Shown in pieces: positions 33,338 to 41,609 of a stretch of 64,000 bases of DNA; position 1 is the first letter of the stretch, and each line of letters begins with the position of its first letter. The stretch spans positions 1,178,001 through 1,242,000 of the forward strand of contig NZ_FSRA01000001.1 of NCBI RefSeq assembly GCF_900129465.1. The letters run 5' to 3'. A model generated the notes under the pieces. The model was given only the letters and a program-made list of their open reading frames with translations, did no database searches and was not told where the DNA came from. The position numbers and the translations under genes were made by a program. This stretch comes from Chitinophaga niabensis (lineage in GTDB: Bacteria > Bacteroidota > Bacteroidia > Chitinophagales > Chitinophagaceae).

Positions 33338-35292
33338 AACACGTTATGATCTCGTGCTGCTTCCTTGTCTTGGGCAGCACATTCTCCTATGCACAGAACA
33401 GGTCTCAATGGGTATATCCCGATAACAAAGGCCGGCTGGTTTATAAAACCACAGCCGCCGGGGACCGTATCATGGACTTCTCTTATGCAGGATACAAAGG
33501 TGGTGGCGTAGCCTTGCCTGATGTACCTGTTAAGAAAAAAGTAGCACCATCCGGTAGCGCAGATGATACACAACTGATCCAATCCGCCATCGACGAAGTG
33601 TCTGCTTTGCCTCTACAGCAGGGCTTCCGGGGAACCGTATTACTGGAGCCCGGTACTTTTACCTGCACCGGTCCGCTTATTATAAATGCTACAGGTGTTG
33701 TATTGCGTGGCAGTGGAAGCGGTAAGAATGGAACTACTATTAAGATGACGGGACCCAAACATGCAGCTGTTTTAATTGGAACGGCAGGAAAACAAGCTGC
33801 TGGTTCCAAAAGCATGCCTGTAACAGATACTTACCTTCCCGCAGGCAGCTCTTCTTTCAAAGTAGCAGATGCTGCTGCTTTTTCAAAGGGAGACCAGGTC
33901 CTTGTAAAGAAACCTGTCACAGAAGAATGGATCCACCAGATGGAAATGGATAATTTAAAGCGCGACGGTAAACCACAAACATGGATAAGTAAGAATTCCT
34001 TCTTAGTAATGGAGCGGAAGATCACGTCTGTTTCCGGCAATACTATCACTATAGATATACCGCTGGCAGATGGTGGAAAGGGTATTGTAATCAGCCATGC
34101 CGGGGCTTCCGAACGTATCACGGATGTGGGCGTGGAACAATTGCACATACAATGCCCGCCATTGGAAATTGATTACGGGCATGCACCGTATTCCGGTATT
34201 AAGATCAATGCAGATGATTGCTGGGTGAAGGATGTATACTGCGAAGAAACCATGAACACTACTACGCTGGCAGGTAACCGTATCACCATGCAGCAGGTGG
34301 TGGTAACACATACTTACACCAACCTGGGTGCATCCAAACCAACGGATTTCAGCCTGGAAGGCAGCCAGAACCTGATAGACCGCTGTGAAGTAACAGGTGG
34401 CAATACTTACTTCGTTTGGACGGCTGGTTTGAGAGCTGGCCCCAATGTTATATTGAACAGTACTTTCCGTGGCCATGGGAGCCGCATTCAACCACATATG
34501 CGTTGGTCAACCGGTTTGCTGGTAGATAATTGTACCGTAGCAGATGGAGGTATTGATTTTATGAATCGTGGTGTAGCCGGTTCTGGTCACGGTTGGACGA
34601 TGGGTTGGGCTGTAGCCTGGAACTGTATAGCTAAAACATATGTAATTCAAAACCCTCCCGGTGCTGCGAACTGGGCTATCGGATGTATCGGTACAAGATA
34701 TCAGACAGCCCGTTTGTTTGACAGTAGCCCCGTATTACCGGATGGTAATTTTGACTCCCATGATAAACCGGTATTCCCGCAAAGCCTCTATCTCGCGCAG
34801 TTAGCGGAACGCCTGGGTAATAAAGCGTTGCAGCATATCGGGTATAAAGAGAATGGCGGATTCCGCAATAAGCAGGTGGCGCCGCTGCCTCCTTTGAAAG
34901 TAGAAACAGATCCCGTATACGGTATCAATAAAGCGTTACATCGCCCCATCAATACAAGTGGTGGTACCCGTGGTGAAAATACCCTTGATGCTGATCCCGC
35001 AACTTACTGGACTACAGATGAAGGGAAAACAAGCGGTACGCTGGAAATTGATATGGAAAACCCTGTAGCGCTCAGTGCCGTTGCTATCAGCGAAGTATTG
35101 GGGAACAGGGTAACTGCATACAAAGTAGAAGGGCAGGTGAATAGTGATTGGAAGTTATTGGCAGAAGGCACCACTATCGGTAACCGTAAAACAGCTGAAT
35201 TCCCGAAAGAAACCATCTGGAAAGTAAGGGTAACCATCATCAGTGCAACAGACCGGCCTGCTATCAGTGAGGTGGGATTGTACCTGAAATAG
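33334..35292 (+). CDS. Exported parallel beta-helix protein with C-terminal F5/8 type C-like domain
   Basis: 652 aa with signal peptide (MKHVMISCCFLVLGSTFSYA). Residues about 60-510 look like a pectate-lyase-type right-handed beta-helix: ADDTQLIQSAIDEVSALPLQ, GTVLLEPGTFTCTGPLIINA, GVVLRGSGSGKNGTTIKMTG and many short turns with Asn, Gly and Asp. Residues about 535-652 (ALHRPINTSGGTRGENTLDA, then DPATYWTTDEGKTSGTLEID) resemble a galactose-binding F5/8C domain. It is probably a polysaccharide lyase or hydrolase; no catalytic set could be fixed by eye. Coupled to the SGNH gene and followed by a strong terminator. Confidence 0.85.
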   Translation: MKHVMISCCFLVLGSTFSYAQNRSQWVYPDNKGRLVYKTTAAGDRIMDFSYAGYKGGGVALPDVPVKKKVAPSGSADDTQLIQSAIDEVSALPLQQGFRGTVLLEPGTFTCTGPLIINATGVVLRGSGSGKNGTTIKMTGPKHAAVLIGTAGKQAAGSKSMPVTDTYLPAGSSSFKVADAAAFSKGDQVLVKKPVTEEWIHQMEMDNLKRDGKPQTWISKNSFLVMERKITSVSGNTITIDIPLADGGKGIVISHAGASERITDVGVEQLHIQCPPLEIDYGHAPYSGIKINADDCWVKDVYCEETMNTTTLAGNRITMQQVVVTHTYTNLGASKPTDFSLEGSQNLIDRCEVTGGNTYFVWTAGLRAGPNVILNSTFRGHGSRIQPHMRWSTGLLVDNCTVADGGIDFMNRGVAGSGHGWTMGWAVAWNCIAKTYVIQNPPGAANWAIGCIGTRYQTARLFDSSPVLPDGNFDSHDKPVFPQSLYLAQLAERLGNKALQHIGYKENGGFRNKQVAPLPPLKVETDPVYGINKALHRPINTSGGTRGENTLDADPATYWTTDEGKTSGTLEIDMENPVALSAVAISEVLGNRVTAYKVEGQVNSDWKLLAEGTTIGNRKTAEFPKETIWKVRVTIISATDRPAISEVGLYLK

Positions 35293-35346
35293 GAAGCGTA
35301 ATAAGATGTTTATACAAACCGGGCCGGCGCAGGCTGGTGGTTTGTT

Positions 35347-35389
35347 AAATAATCAAGCCGGCCAGAACACTGGCCGGCTTTGATTATTT
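35347..35389. terminator. Bidirectional terminator between convergent genes
   Basis: Arms gccggccag (35356-35364) and ctggccggc (35370-35378), extended by matching A/T arms aaataatcaa and ttgattattt, give a long hairpin usable on both strands between the beta-helix gene and the SRPBCC gene. Confidence 0.88.
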
Positions 35390-35432
35390 ATATAACAAAG
35401 GTTCCTATCGCATTTTGTAGCCGGGAAAAATA

Positions 35433-35861
35433 CTATTGCTCCAAAAACGCCTTCAGGTTTGTACCAATGATCTCCGTCCAACCCTGTGCAAAACTTTCTC
35501 TTCTGAAATTCTTGTTGTCTTGCGGGAAAGTATCCAGCCCTGCATGCGTCAGTTGCAACCTGGTTTTATCCCCTTCCGGGAAAAGTTCCCAGGTAACAAA
35601 GGAATTGCCGGGATATTTTCCGTACCGCCAGGTGTAAGTCAGTTTTTTACCCGGGATCACCTCTGTTACTTTGCAAAGGTGCTGGTATTGCTCACCGCCT
35701 TCTTCTCCTCCATAAAACTCAAACTCATAGCCAACTTCAGGTTTAAAACCCGGCAGGTCGAAATACCATGATTTCATCTTGGCAGGATCTGTTATCGCTT
35801 GCCATACTTTATCGGCAGGAGCATTGTAGATCCTTTCGATTACAAATGGAGATACCGTCAT
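35433..35861 (-). CDS. SRPBCC (AHSA1/START-like) domain protein
   Basis: 142 aa, single domain. It starts FVIERIYNAPADKVWQAITD and includes MKSWYFDLPGFKPEVGYEFE and a C-terminal FAQGWTEIIGTNLKAFLEQ helix, which is the classic AHSA1-type helix-grip fold. Such proteins bind small hydrophobic molecules; they are often encoded beside an ArsR repressor. No ArsR gene is next to it, but the promoter carries two GTAACC-N4-GGTTAC-like dyads. Cytoplasmic; ligand unknown. Confidence 0.9.
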   Translation of the reverse strand: MTVSPFVIERIYNAPADKVWQAITDPAKMKSWYFDLPGFKPEVGYEFEFYGGEEGGEQYQHLCKVTEVIPGKKLTYTWRYGKYPGNSFVTWELFPEGDKTRLQLTHAGLDTFPQDNKNFRRESFAQGWTEIIGTNLKAFLEQ

Positions 35862-35885
35862 ATGAATTGATTTTTACATTAATTG

Positions 35886-35925
35886 GTAACCTTATGGTTA
35901 CAAATATAAGAAACCTTTTGGTTAC
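35886..35925. promoter_or_regulatory. Paired dyads in the SRPBCC gene promoter
   Basis: GTAACC-TTAT-GGTTAC (35886-35901) and GAAACC-TTTT-GGTTAC (35910-35925) are two copies of one dyad, 24 bp apart from start to start, just upstream of the SRPBCC start codon at 35861. This looks like an operator for a dimeric repressor such as ArsR. Confidence 0.6.
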
Positions 35926-35988
35926 ACAAAATAAAAATGGTGATCCCCATAGAAGGGAACCACCACTTACGGTTGCTCAAATTTCGTG

Positions 35989-36393
35989 CTAAGAAGCTGT
36001 AATTACATTCGCCAGGATCTGTACCACACCTGGTTCATTCACCGTCACTTTCAGTGAAAGCAGTTTGTTAAAGGTGAGCGGATAGGGGAATCCGATGGTC
36101 ACTGTTTCCAGTGCTGCACCACTGCGGAATACGGAAATTCCATAGCTGTTAGCGGAAGTAAGGCCCTGGTTGAACAATGCCGCGACAGAGATGTTCACCA
36201 CATTTTGTCCGTCAATATCCAGGATAATAAAGGTGAGATCGGAATTACCGCCCTGTTTGGTGATCTCTGCGGAAAGAAAGAGCCCTGGCCCTTTTACTTT
36301 TACCAGTTCTTTGGTGGAATTAACTGCTACATTGTTCACTAAGCCCTGGTTACGTACGGGGTTTACCACTGCTCCGATGAGTGAGGATGCCAT
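35989..36393 (-). CDS. Hypothetical beta-rich 134-aa protein
   Basis: 134 aa, no signal peptide. The translation MASSLIGAVVNPVRNQGLVN, AVNSTKELVKVKGPGLFLSA, FIILDIDGQNVVNISVAALF, ILANVITAS is rich in Val, Asn, Gly and Ser with alternating hydrophobic residues, suggesting an all-beta fold. No family is recognised. It lies 127 bp upstream of the SRPBCC start on the same strand, with the paired dyads in between, so it probably has its own promoter. Function unknown. Confidence 0.65.
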   Translation of the reverse strand: MASSLIGAVVNPVRNQGLVNNVAVNSTKELVKVKGPGLFLSAEITKQGGNSDLTFIILDIDGQNVVNISVAALFNQGLTSANSYGISVFRSGAALETVTIGFPYPLTFNKLLSLKVTVNEPGVVQILANVITAS

Positions 36394-36531
36394 AAAACTT
36401 GCTTTTTGGGGTGAGGTAGATAATTTTTATGGCACTAAGGTCGTTTTTTTATAGGATCCGGAAACAGCGCATTAATACTGGAAAAAACAGGTATATATAC
36501 CCGTTTAATTTTAATTTCTTATGTTTGTAAT
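36394..36531. other. Intergenic promoter-like region
   Basis: Contains a 12-bp palindrome GGTATATATACC (36490-36501) and a TATGTTTG box (36520-36527) that matches TAnnTTTG on the plus strand. No gene is seen. Confidence 0.4.
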
Positions 36532-36696
36532 ATGTCAGGCATTATTTCACATATCTCTAAGGTATCCATCAGGCGCTTTGCACCTGTTGCAGAGTCCCTG
36601 AGCGCCTGTGTCAGCAAACAATTCCGTACCTTCTGTAATAAACTCTATTACATCTCAAACTTTAAGGACTTCAATACCCTGACCCTGGCCTGCTAG
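36532..36696 (+). CDS. Possible small protein (54 aa), uncertain
   Basis: Open frame of 54 codons beginning MSGIISHISKVSIRRFAPVA, with three cysteines, ending LTLAC and a TAG. The charge pattern is plausible for a small amphipathic protein, but no family is recognised. The -7-like box 5 bp upstream would place the transcript start at or after the ATG, which argues against translation from this start. An 8-bp inverted repeat, CAGGCGCT (36570-36577) and AGCGCCTG (36601-36608), lies inside, so the region may instead be a structured leader RNA. Confidence 0.3.
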   Translation: MSGIISHISKVSIRRFAPVAESLSACVSKQFRTFCNKLYYISNFKDFNTLTLAC

Positions 36697-36749
36697 ACAG
36701 GAACAGGGGCCCCCTTCTACCTTTATTTCACACGTTTAATTGAATTGCA

Positions 36750-36929
36750 ATGACCAGGAATCCTGTAACAAAGATTTCGGTCAGAGGCATGATCTTATTC
36801 ATTCTTGTAATTGCTAATGCGCTTGTGCTCAAAACTGCGCTGATTACAGGAAATGAGTGGTGGTACCTGGCATTGGTGATAACCATACCCTTACTGCTGA
36901 TCCTCCTCTGGCTTATTAGAAAACCATAA
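36750..36929 (+). CDS. Small two-span membrane protein (59 aa)
   Basis: 59 aa: MTRNPVTKISVRGMILFILV leads a first span (to about residue 29), and WWYLALVITIPLLLILLWLI is a second span followed by RKP. The positive residues at both ends suggest both termini face the cytoplasm. It sits 10 bp before the Rnk-like gene, so the two are probably co-transcribed. No family is recognised. Confidence 0.6.
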   Translation: MTRNPVTKISVRGMILFILVIANALVLKTALITGNEWWYLALVITIPLLLILLWLIRKP

Positions 36930-36939
36930 ATTAAGTATT

Positions 36940-37338
36940 ATGCAAAAAGTAAAACATCAGCTGGTGTTCAGAGAGGATGATTATGAAATGTTAACAGCCT
37001 GTCTGAACGATGCACAGCGCGAAAGCGCATTTGGCGCGCATGTAATGGCAACACTGAAAGCAGATTTCAAAAGAGGAATACGGGTAAGCCGGGATGAATT
37101 TCCTGCTGATGTGGTACGCCTTAATTCACGCGTGAAATTAAAAGAAGCAGGCAATAATAAAGTGATGGAACTGGTGCTGGTAATGCCGGACGAAGCAGAC
37201 ATCAAACAAAGGAAGATCTCCGTAATGGCCCCTGTAGGCGTGGCCCTGATAGGGTTCCGGGAAGGGCAGGAGGTTATGTGGCAGGTGCCCTCCGGGCAGA
37301 AAACTTTCACGATCGTAGAAGTGGAAAACCAGGATTAA
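36940..37338 (+). CDS. Rnk/GreA-GreB C-terminal domain protein
   Basis: 132 aa with an Rnk-type layout: a short helical N-terminal part (MQKVKHQLVFREDDYEMLTA) and a C-terminal GreA/GreB FKBP-like domain (VVRLNSRVKLKEAGNNKVME, ISVMAPVGVALIGFREGQEV, WQVPSGQKTFTIVEVE). Such proteins bind RNA polymerase near the secondary channel but, unlike GreA, lack the long coiled coil needed for transcript cleavage. Preceded 10 bp upstream by the 59-aa membrane protein and followed by the long palindrome at 37341. Confidence 0.88.
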   Translation: MQKVKHQLVFREDDYEMLTACLNDAQRESAFGAHVMATLKADFKRGIRVSRDEFPADVVRLNSRVKLKEAGNNKVMELVLVMPDEADIKQRKISVMAPVGVALIGFREGQEVMWQVPSGQKTFTIVEVENQD

Positions 37339-37340
37339 AG

Positions 37341-37434
37341 AAAGGGACGTCTCAAAAGTAATTTGATGGGCTTGAGAATTGCATAAACGAAAATTCTCTC
37401 CATCAAATTACTTTTGAGACAGTCCCTTCTTTTT
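37341..37434. repeat. Long palindrome, probable bidirectional terminator or MITE-like repeat
   Basis: Arms 37341-37369 (with GTCTCAAAAGTAATTTGATG) and 37400-37428 (with CATCAAATTACTTTTGAGAC) are complementary apart from one or two bases. A nested GAGAATT/AATTCTC stem lies inside (37374-37398). It separates the convergent Rnk-like and RND genes and is followed by T's. The ends resemble terminal inverted repeats of small mobile elements in Bacteroidota, but no target duplication is clear. Confidence 0.7.
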
Positions 37435-40400
37435 AATTTGATCTCCTGTAACCTAAATAAAAGAATAAAGGAAACACCAGCAACGTAAGCACTGTGGCCG
37501 TGATCAATCCGCCGATCACTACAATGGCCAGTGGTTTGGATGTTTCAGAACCAATGCCATTGGACAATGCGGCCGGTAATAGACCAATCGCTGCCATCAG
37601 GGCCGTCATCACCACAGGCCGCACCCTTGTTCTCAAACCTCCTTTGATAGCCTGTTCCAAAGGATTAGGCTGTTTCTTTAATTGCTGCAGGTTCTTTTTG
37701 AACACACTGATCAGGATCACCCCGTTCTGTATACAGATCCCGAACAGGGCAATAAAACCGATCCCCGCGCTGATACTAAAATTAGTACCGGTGATCAGCA
37801 GGGCAGCAATACCGCCTACAATCGCAAAGGGCACATTTAATAATACCATACCTGCATCTTTTACATTCCCGAACATAATAAAGAGGATCAGGAAAATGAT
37901 CAGCAGGCTGACAGGAACTACTTCTGCCAGGCGTTTGGTGGCCCGCTGCTGATTTTCAAAATCACCTGCCCATTCCATTTCATAGCCTTTATCCAGGTGA
38001 ACGGCTGCATTTACTTTTTCCTGCGCTTCCGCTATGGTGCTTCCCATATCTCTGCCGCGTATGGAGAATTTTACAGCAGTGAAACGTTGATTATCGTCCC
38101 GGAATACAATACTCGGGCCGGTGGATGTAGTGATCTTTGCAATGTCCTTGATGGGTACCTTGGTACCATGAATGGAGGGAACAAGCAAACTGCTGAATGA
38201 TTCAGCATTATTCCTGTATTTTTCAAGGTAACGCAGCCGCAACTGGAATTTCTTTTCTCCCTCATAGATCTGTGAGATAGCTTTCCCGCCGATGGCCATT
38301 TCAATGGTGGCATTTGCATCTGCGGTGGTAACACCATAGAGGGCCAGCTTATTTTCATCCAGTTCTATGCGCAATTCCGGCTGCCCTATGTTACGGATCA
38401 CCCCCAGGTCTTCCACACCGGGAATATCCTTCATCACATCATAGATCTCATTGGCCCGGCTTTCTGTATAAGTAAGACTGTCCCCATACACCTTCACACA
38501 CAAAGAGCCTTTTACACCGGATACGGCTTCTTCCACATTATCCATAATCGGTTGGGAGAAGTTGAGATTTACACCCGGCGAAACACTGAGCCGTTCCTGC
38601 ATCTGCGCAATCAGTTCTTCTTTGGAAAGGCCGCTTTTCCATTCTTTCTTCGGATAGATGTCCACATGGAATTCAATGTTATAGAATCCGGTAGCATCCG
38701 TACCATCATTAGGCCGGCCGGTCTGGGACATTACCTGTTTCACTTCCGGAAATTCACGAAGGGTGCGGCGCATTTTATTGGCAAGGTCCCGGGATTCTTC
38801 CAGGGATATGCTCAGCGGGCAGGTAGCCCTGATGTATATGGCCCCTTCATCTAATTCCGGCAGGAATTCACTCCCCAGGAACTTAAAGGAAAACATCCCC
38901 ACGGCTACTATCCCTGCAGAAACCAGGAGTGTGATCCCTTTTCTCCGGTAAGTAACGGAGAAAAGTTTCATGACGCCGTTGGTTAATCCTTCCACGATAG
39001 GATTATGTCTTTCCCGCACATTCTTCCGCAGCAGCAAACTACTCAGCAAGGGCACCAGCGTTAAGGTAAGGATGAGTGCGCCGAGTAAAGCGAAACCTAA
39101 TGTCCATGCAAGTGGCGAGAACATTTTACCCTCTACTTTTTCAAAGGAGAAGATGGGCAGTAATGCCGCGATGATGATGAGCTTGGAAAAGAACACAGCC
39201 TTTCCCAGTTCTCCGCCGGTATTTTTAATGATCCCGAGTTTAGACATCTTGTTGAACCTTTCCATACCATGTTTCTTCGCCGAGTGGTCCAGTAGTACAA
39301 AGATGCCTTCCACCATCACCACCGCCCCGTCTATGATGATCCCAAAATCTATCGCCCCCATCGACAGTAAGTTGGCGGACATGCCTTTGAGTGTAAGACA
39401 AATAAAAGCGAACAGCAGGGCCAGTGGTATCACTACTGCCACGATCACTGTTGTACGCCAGTCTGCCATAAAGATGAATACGATCACGGTCACAAAAATG
39501 ATCCCCTCCAGCATATTATGCAGTACGGTATGTGTGGCAAAATCAATGAGATTATTGCGATTGTAGAAGGTATCTATCTTTACATCGGCAGGTAGTACTT
39601 TTTCATTGAGTTGATCTATTTTATCCTGTACCCGTTTAATTACCTCGCTGGGATTTTCTCCTTTACGCATTACAATAATACCTTCCACCACATCGTTCTG
39701 CATATCCCTGCCTACCTGGCCCAGCCGCGGTAATGCAGAGATGTCCACATCCGCAATGTCCTTTACAAGTATAGGTGTGCTGTTGATATGCGTGACGATG
39801 ATATTGCCTATTTCCTCTGTATTATTCAATAAGCCAATGCCCCTTACCACGTAAGCCTGCGAATTATCTACGATCACATCTCCTCCCACATTGATATTGC
39901 TTTTGGACACTGCTTCGTAAACATCCAGTGGTGTAATATCATAAGAAGCCAGTTTATGCGGGTTCACTTTGATCTCATACGTTTTTACCTCCCCTCCGAA
40001 ACTTACCACATCTCCCACACCCGGCACCCCCAGAAGCCTTCTTTGCACTACCCAGTCCTGCAGAGTTTTAAGTTCCTGTACGGTTTTGGTTTTACTGCTC
40101 AGGGTGTAGCGGAATATTTCGCCAGTAGGGCCGGTAGGAGGCTGTACATCGGGGTCTGCGCCGGAGGGAAGGTCTACATCACGCAGGAGGTTGTTCACCT
40201 GTTGCCTGGCAAAATAATCTTCCACTTTATCTTCAAAGATCACCTTGATCACAGAGAGCCCGAATACGGTAGTAGACCTCACCGCCGTTTTTTTCTGCAC
40301 CGGGTTCATGGCAATCTCAATAGGTGCCGTCACAAATTTCTCTACCTCTTCCGCACTTCTGCCGGGCCATTGTGTGATGATAGTGATCTGTGTATTGGTA

Positions 40401-40534
40401 ACATCCGGAAAAGCCTCAATGGGTATATTCTTATAGGCGATGGCACCCCATACGATCAGTATAAAGGTTGCCAGGAAGATGAATAATTTATTCTTAAGCG
40501 AAAAAGCGATGATCGCTTTGATGGTTTTTGTCAT
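37433..40534 (-). CDS. czcA: Heavy-metal RND efflux pump (CzcA/CusA family)
   Basis: 1033 aa, full length, 12 spans and two periplasmic loops. The fourth span has GAIDFGIIIDGAVVMVEG, the Asp-Asp-Glu proton relay of divalent-cation pumps of the CzcA type (Zn, Co, Cd). CusA copper/silver pumps have a different sequence there, and no CusA-type methionine triad was seen. It drives proton-coupled export across both membranes with the adaptor and TolC-like gene just upstream (1-bp gap to the adaptor). The metal is inferred from the motif only. Confidence 0.93.
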   Translation of the reverse strand: MTKTIKAIIAFSLKNKLFIFLATFILIVWGAIAYKNIPIEAFPDVTNTQITIITQWPGRSAEEVEKFVTAPIEIAMNPVQKKTAVRSTTVFGLSVIKVIFEDKVEDYFARQQVNNLLRDVDLPSGADPDVQPPTGPTGEIFRYTLSSKTKTVQELKTLQDWVVQRRLLGVPGVGDVVSFGGEVKTYEIKVNPHKLASYDITPLDVYEAVSKSNINVGGDVIVDNSQAYVVRGIGLLNNTEEIGNIIVTHINSTPILVKDIADVDISALPRLGQVGRDMQNDVVEGIIVMRKGENPSEVIKRVQDKIDQLNEKVLPADVKIDTFYNRNNLIDFATHTVLHNMLEGIIFVTVIVFIFMADWRTTVIVAVVIPLALLFAFICLTLKGMSANLLSMGAIDFGIIIDGAVVMVEGIFVLLDHSAKKHGMERFNKMSKLGIIKNTGGELGKAVFFSKLIIIAALLPIFSFEKVEGKMFSPLAWTLGFALLGALILTLTLVPLLSSLLLRKNVRERHNPIVEGLTNGVMKLFSVTYRRKGITLLVSAGIVAVGMFSFKFLGSEFLPELDEGAIYIRATCPLSISLEESRDLANKMRRTLREFPEVKQVMSQTGRPNDGTDATGFYNIEFHVDIYPKKEWKSGLSKEELIAQMQERLSVSPGVNLNFSQPIMDNVEEAVSGVKGSLCVKVYGDSLTYTESRANEIYDVMKDIPGVEDLGVIRNIGQPELRIELDENKLALYGVTTADANATIEMAIGGKAISQIYEGEKKFQLRLRYLEKYRNNAESFSSLLVPSIHGTKVPIKDIAKITTSTGPSIVFRDDNQRFTAVKFSIRGRDMGSTIAEAQEKVNAAVHLDKGYEMEWAGDFENQQRATKRLAEVVPVSLLIIFLILFIMFGNVKDAGMVLLNVPFAIVGGIAALLITGTNFSISAGIGFIALFGICIQNGVILISVFKKNLQQLKKQPNPLEQAIKGGLRTRVRPVVMTALMAAIGLLPAALSNGIGSETSKPLAIVVIGGLITATVLTLLVFPLFFYLGYRRSN

Positions 40535-40535
40535 G

Positions 40536-41609
40536 TTACTTTACATTTAATGCATCATAGATAAATACCTGCGACTGCGTTACCACATTTTCTCCTGCTG
40601 TAAGGCCTTCTATGAATGCTTTATCATCTACCCGTTTGATCACCCTGATCTCGCGGATAGCCAGTGAAGCATCTTTTTTCACCACCACATATCGTTTGCT
40701 GTTATCCATTACCACTGCTTTTGCGGGGATACATAGTTGTGGTGTGCCGCCTATCCTGGAGCTGAGGTATACCCTGGCAAACATTTCCGGTTTCAGCTCA
40801 TTGTTTTTATTTGGCATGCTGATGCGCACTTTCATGGTACGGCTTACTGCATCCAGCACATTGTAGATCTTGTCTACCCTTCCGGCGTATTCCTTATCCG
40901 GATTGGCCAGGGTGGATACAATCACCGGATCGTTGAGGTGGATGCTGTTAATGTCCGATTCGTAAACATTGGCGATCACCCATACGGTAGAAAGGTCTGC
41001 GATGGTGAAAAGATTGCTGTTGTTATCCTGCCTTACTTCCGAATTGCCGGTGATATTCTTTTCGATGATGCTGCCGGAAATGGGTGCTTTTACGGTATAA
41101 CCGGCTTTGCTGTTCCCGCCGGTAATGGCATTGATCTGTTGTGCTTTTTCCAGTTCGGACTTAGCTTTATTGTATTCGATCTGTGCGCTGAGATATTCCT
41201 GTTCGGTGATCAGGCTGCCCTGGTATAAGGAGCGGCGTGTTTCCATGTTCTTCAAAGCCATTTCTGCATTGGCATTGGCGAGGGAGAGATCGTTGTTTAC
41301 AGCCGCCACTTCAGAACTTTCCAGTGTGGCCAGTACCTGGCCTTTCTGCACCATGTCTCCCAATTCTACTTTTACCGTGCCAATACGGCCACTGACCAAT
41401 GCATATACTTTGGCCTGTTGCTGTTCTGTAGGTACTATTTTGCCGTTCAGTTTTACCAGGTCCGTCATTTCCTCCAGTTTTGCCGGAGCTGTTTGTAATT
41501 GCCTGATAAGACTGTCCGGCAAAGGGTTCACTTCCTTGATGGGTACCGGCGTTGCCTGCTGGCAGGAAGCCAGTGCAGCCCCTATCCATAAAATTTTAAT
41601 TTGCTTCAT
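40536..41609 (-). CDS. RND efflux periplasmic adaptor (CzcB-like) lipoprotein
   Basis: 357 aa. Lipoprotein signal MKQIKILWIGAALASC (Cys16). Membrane-fusion layout: beta-barrel and lipoyl halves (KVYALVSGRIGTVKVELGDM, GYTVKAPISGSIIEKNITGN) around a helical hairpin (about residues 105-165), then a C-terminal barrel (LSTVWVIANVYESDINSIHL). It links the inner-membrane pump to the outer-membrane channel. It overlaps the TolC-like gene by 14 bp and ends 1 bp from czcA. No His- or Met-rich metal-binding extension is seen. Confidence 0.92.
   Translation of the reverse strand: MKQIKILWIGAALASCQQATPVPIKEVNPLPDSLIRQLQTAPAKLEEMTDLVKLNGKIVPTEQQQAKVYALVSGRIGTVKVELGDMVQKGQVLATLESSEVAAVNNDLSLANANAEMALKNMETRRSLYQGSLITEQEYLSAQIEYNKAKSELEKAQQINAITGGNSKAGYTVKAPISGSIIEKNITGNSEVRQDNNSNLFTIADLSTVWVIANVYESDINSIHLNDPVIVSTLANPDKEYAGRVDKIYNVLDAVSRTMKVRISMPNKNNELKPEMFARVYLSSRIGGTPQLCIPAKAVVMDNSKRYVVVKKDASLAIREIRVIKRVDDKAFIEGLTAGENVVTQSQVFIYDALNVK

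Noticed and set aside
36490-36501. GGTATATATACC as an operator
   Set aside because: A short AT-rich palindrome with no second copy; kept only as a note in the intergenic region.
37433-40534. Copper/silver pump (CusA)
   Set aside because: The DFGIIIDGA motif of divalent-cation pumps is present and the CusA methionine triad was not seen.
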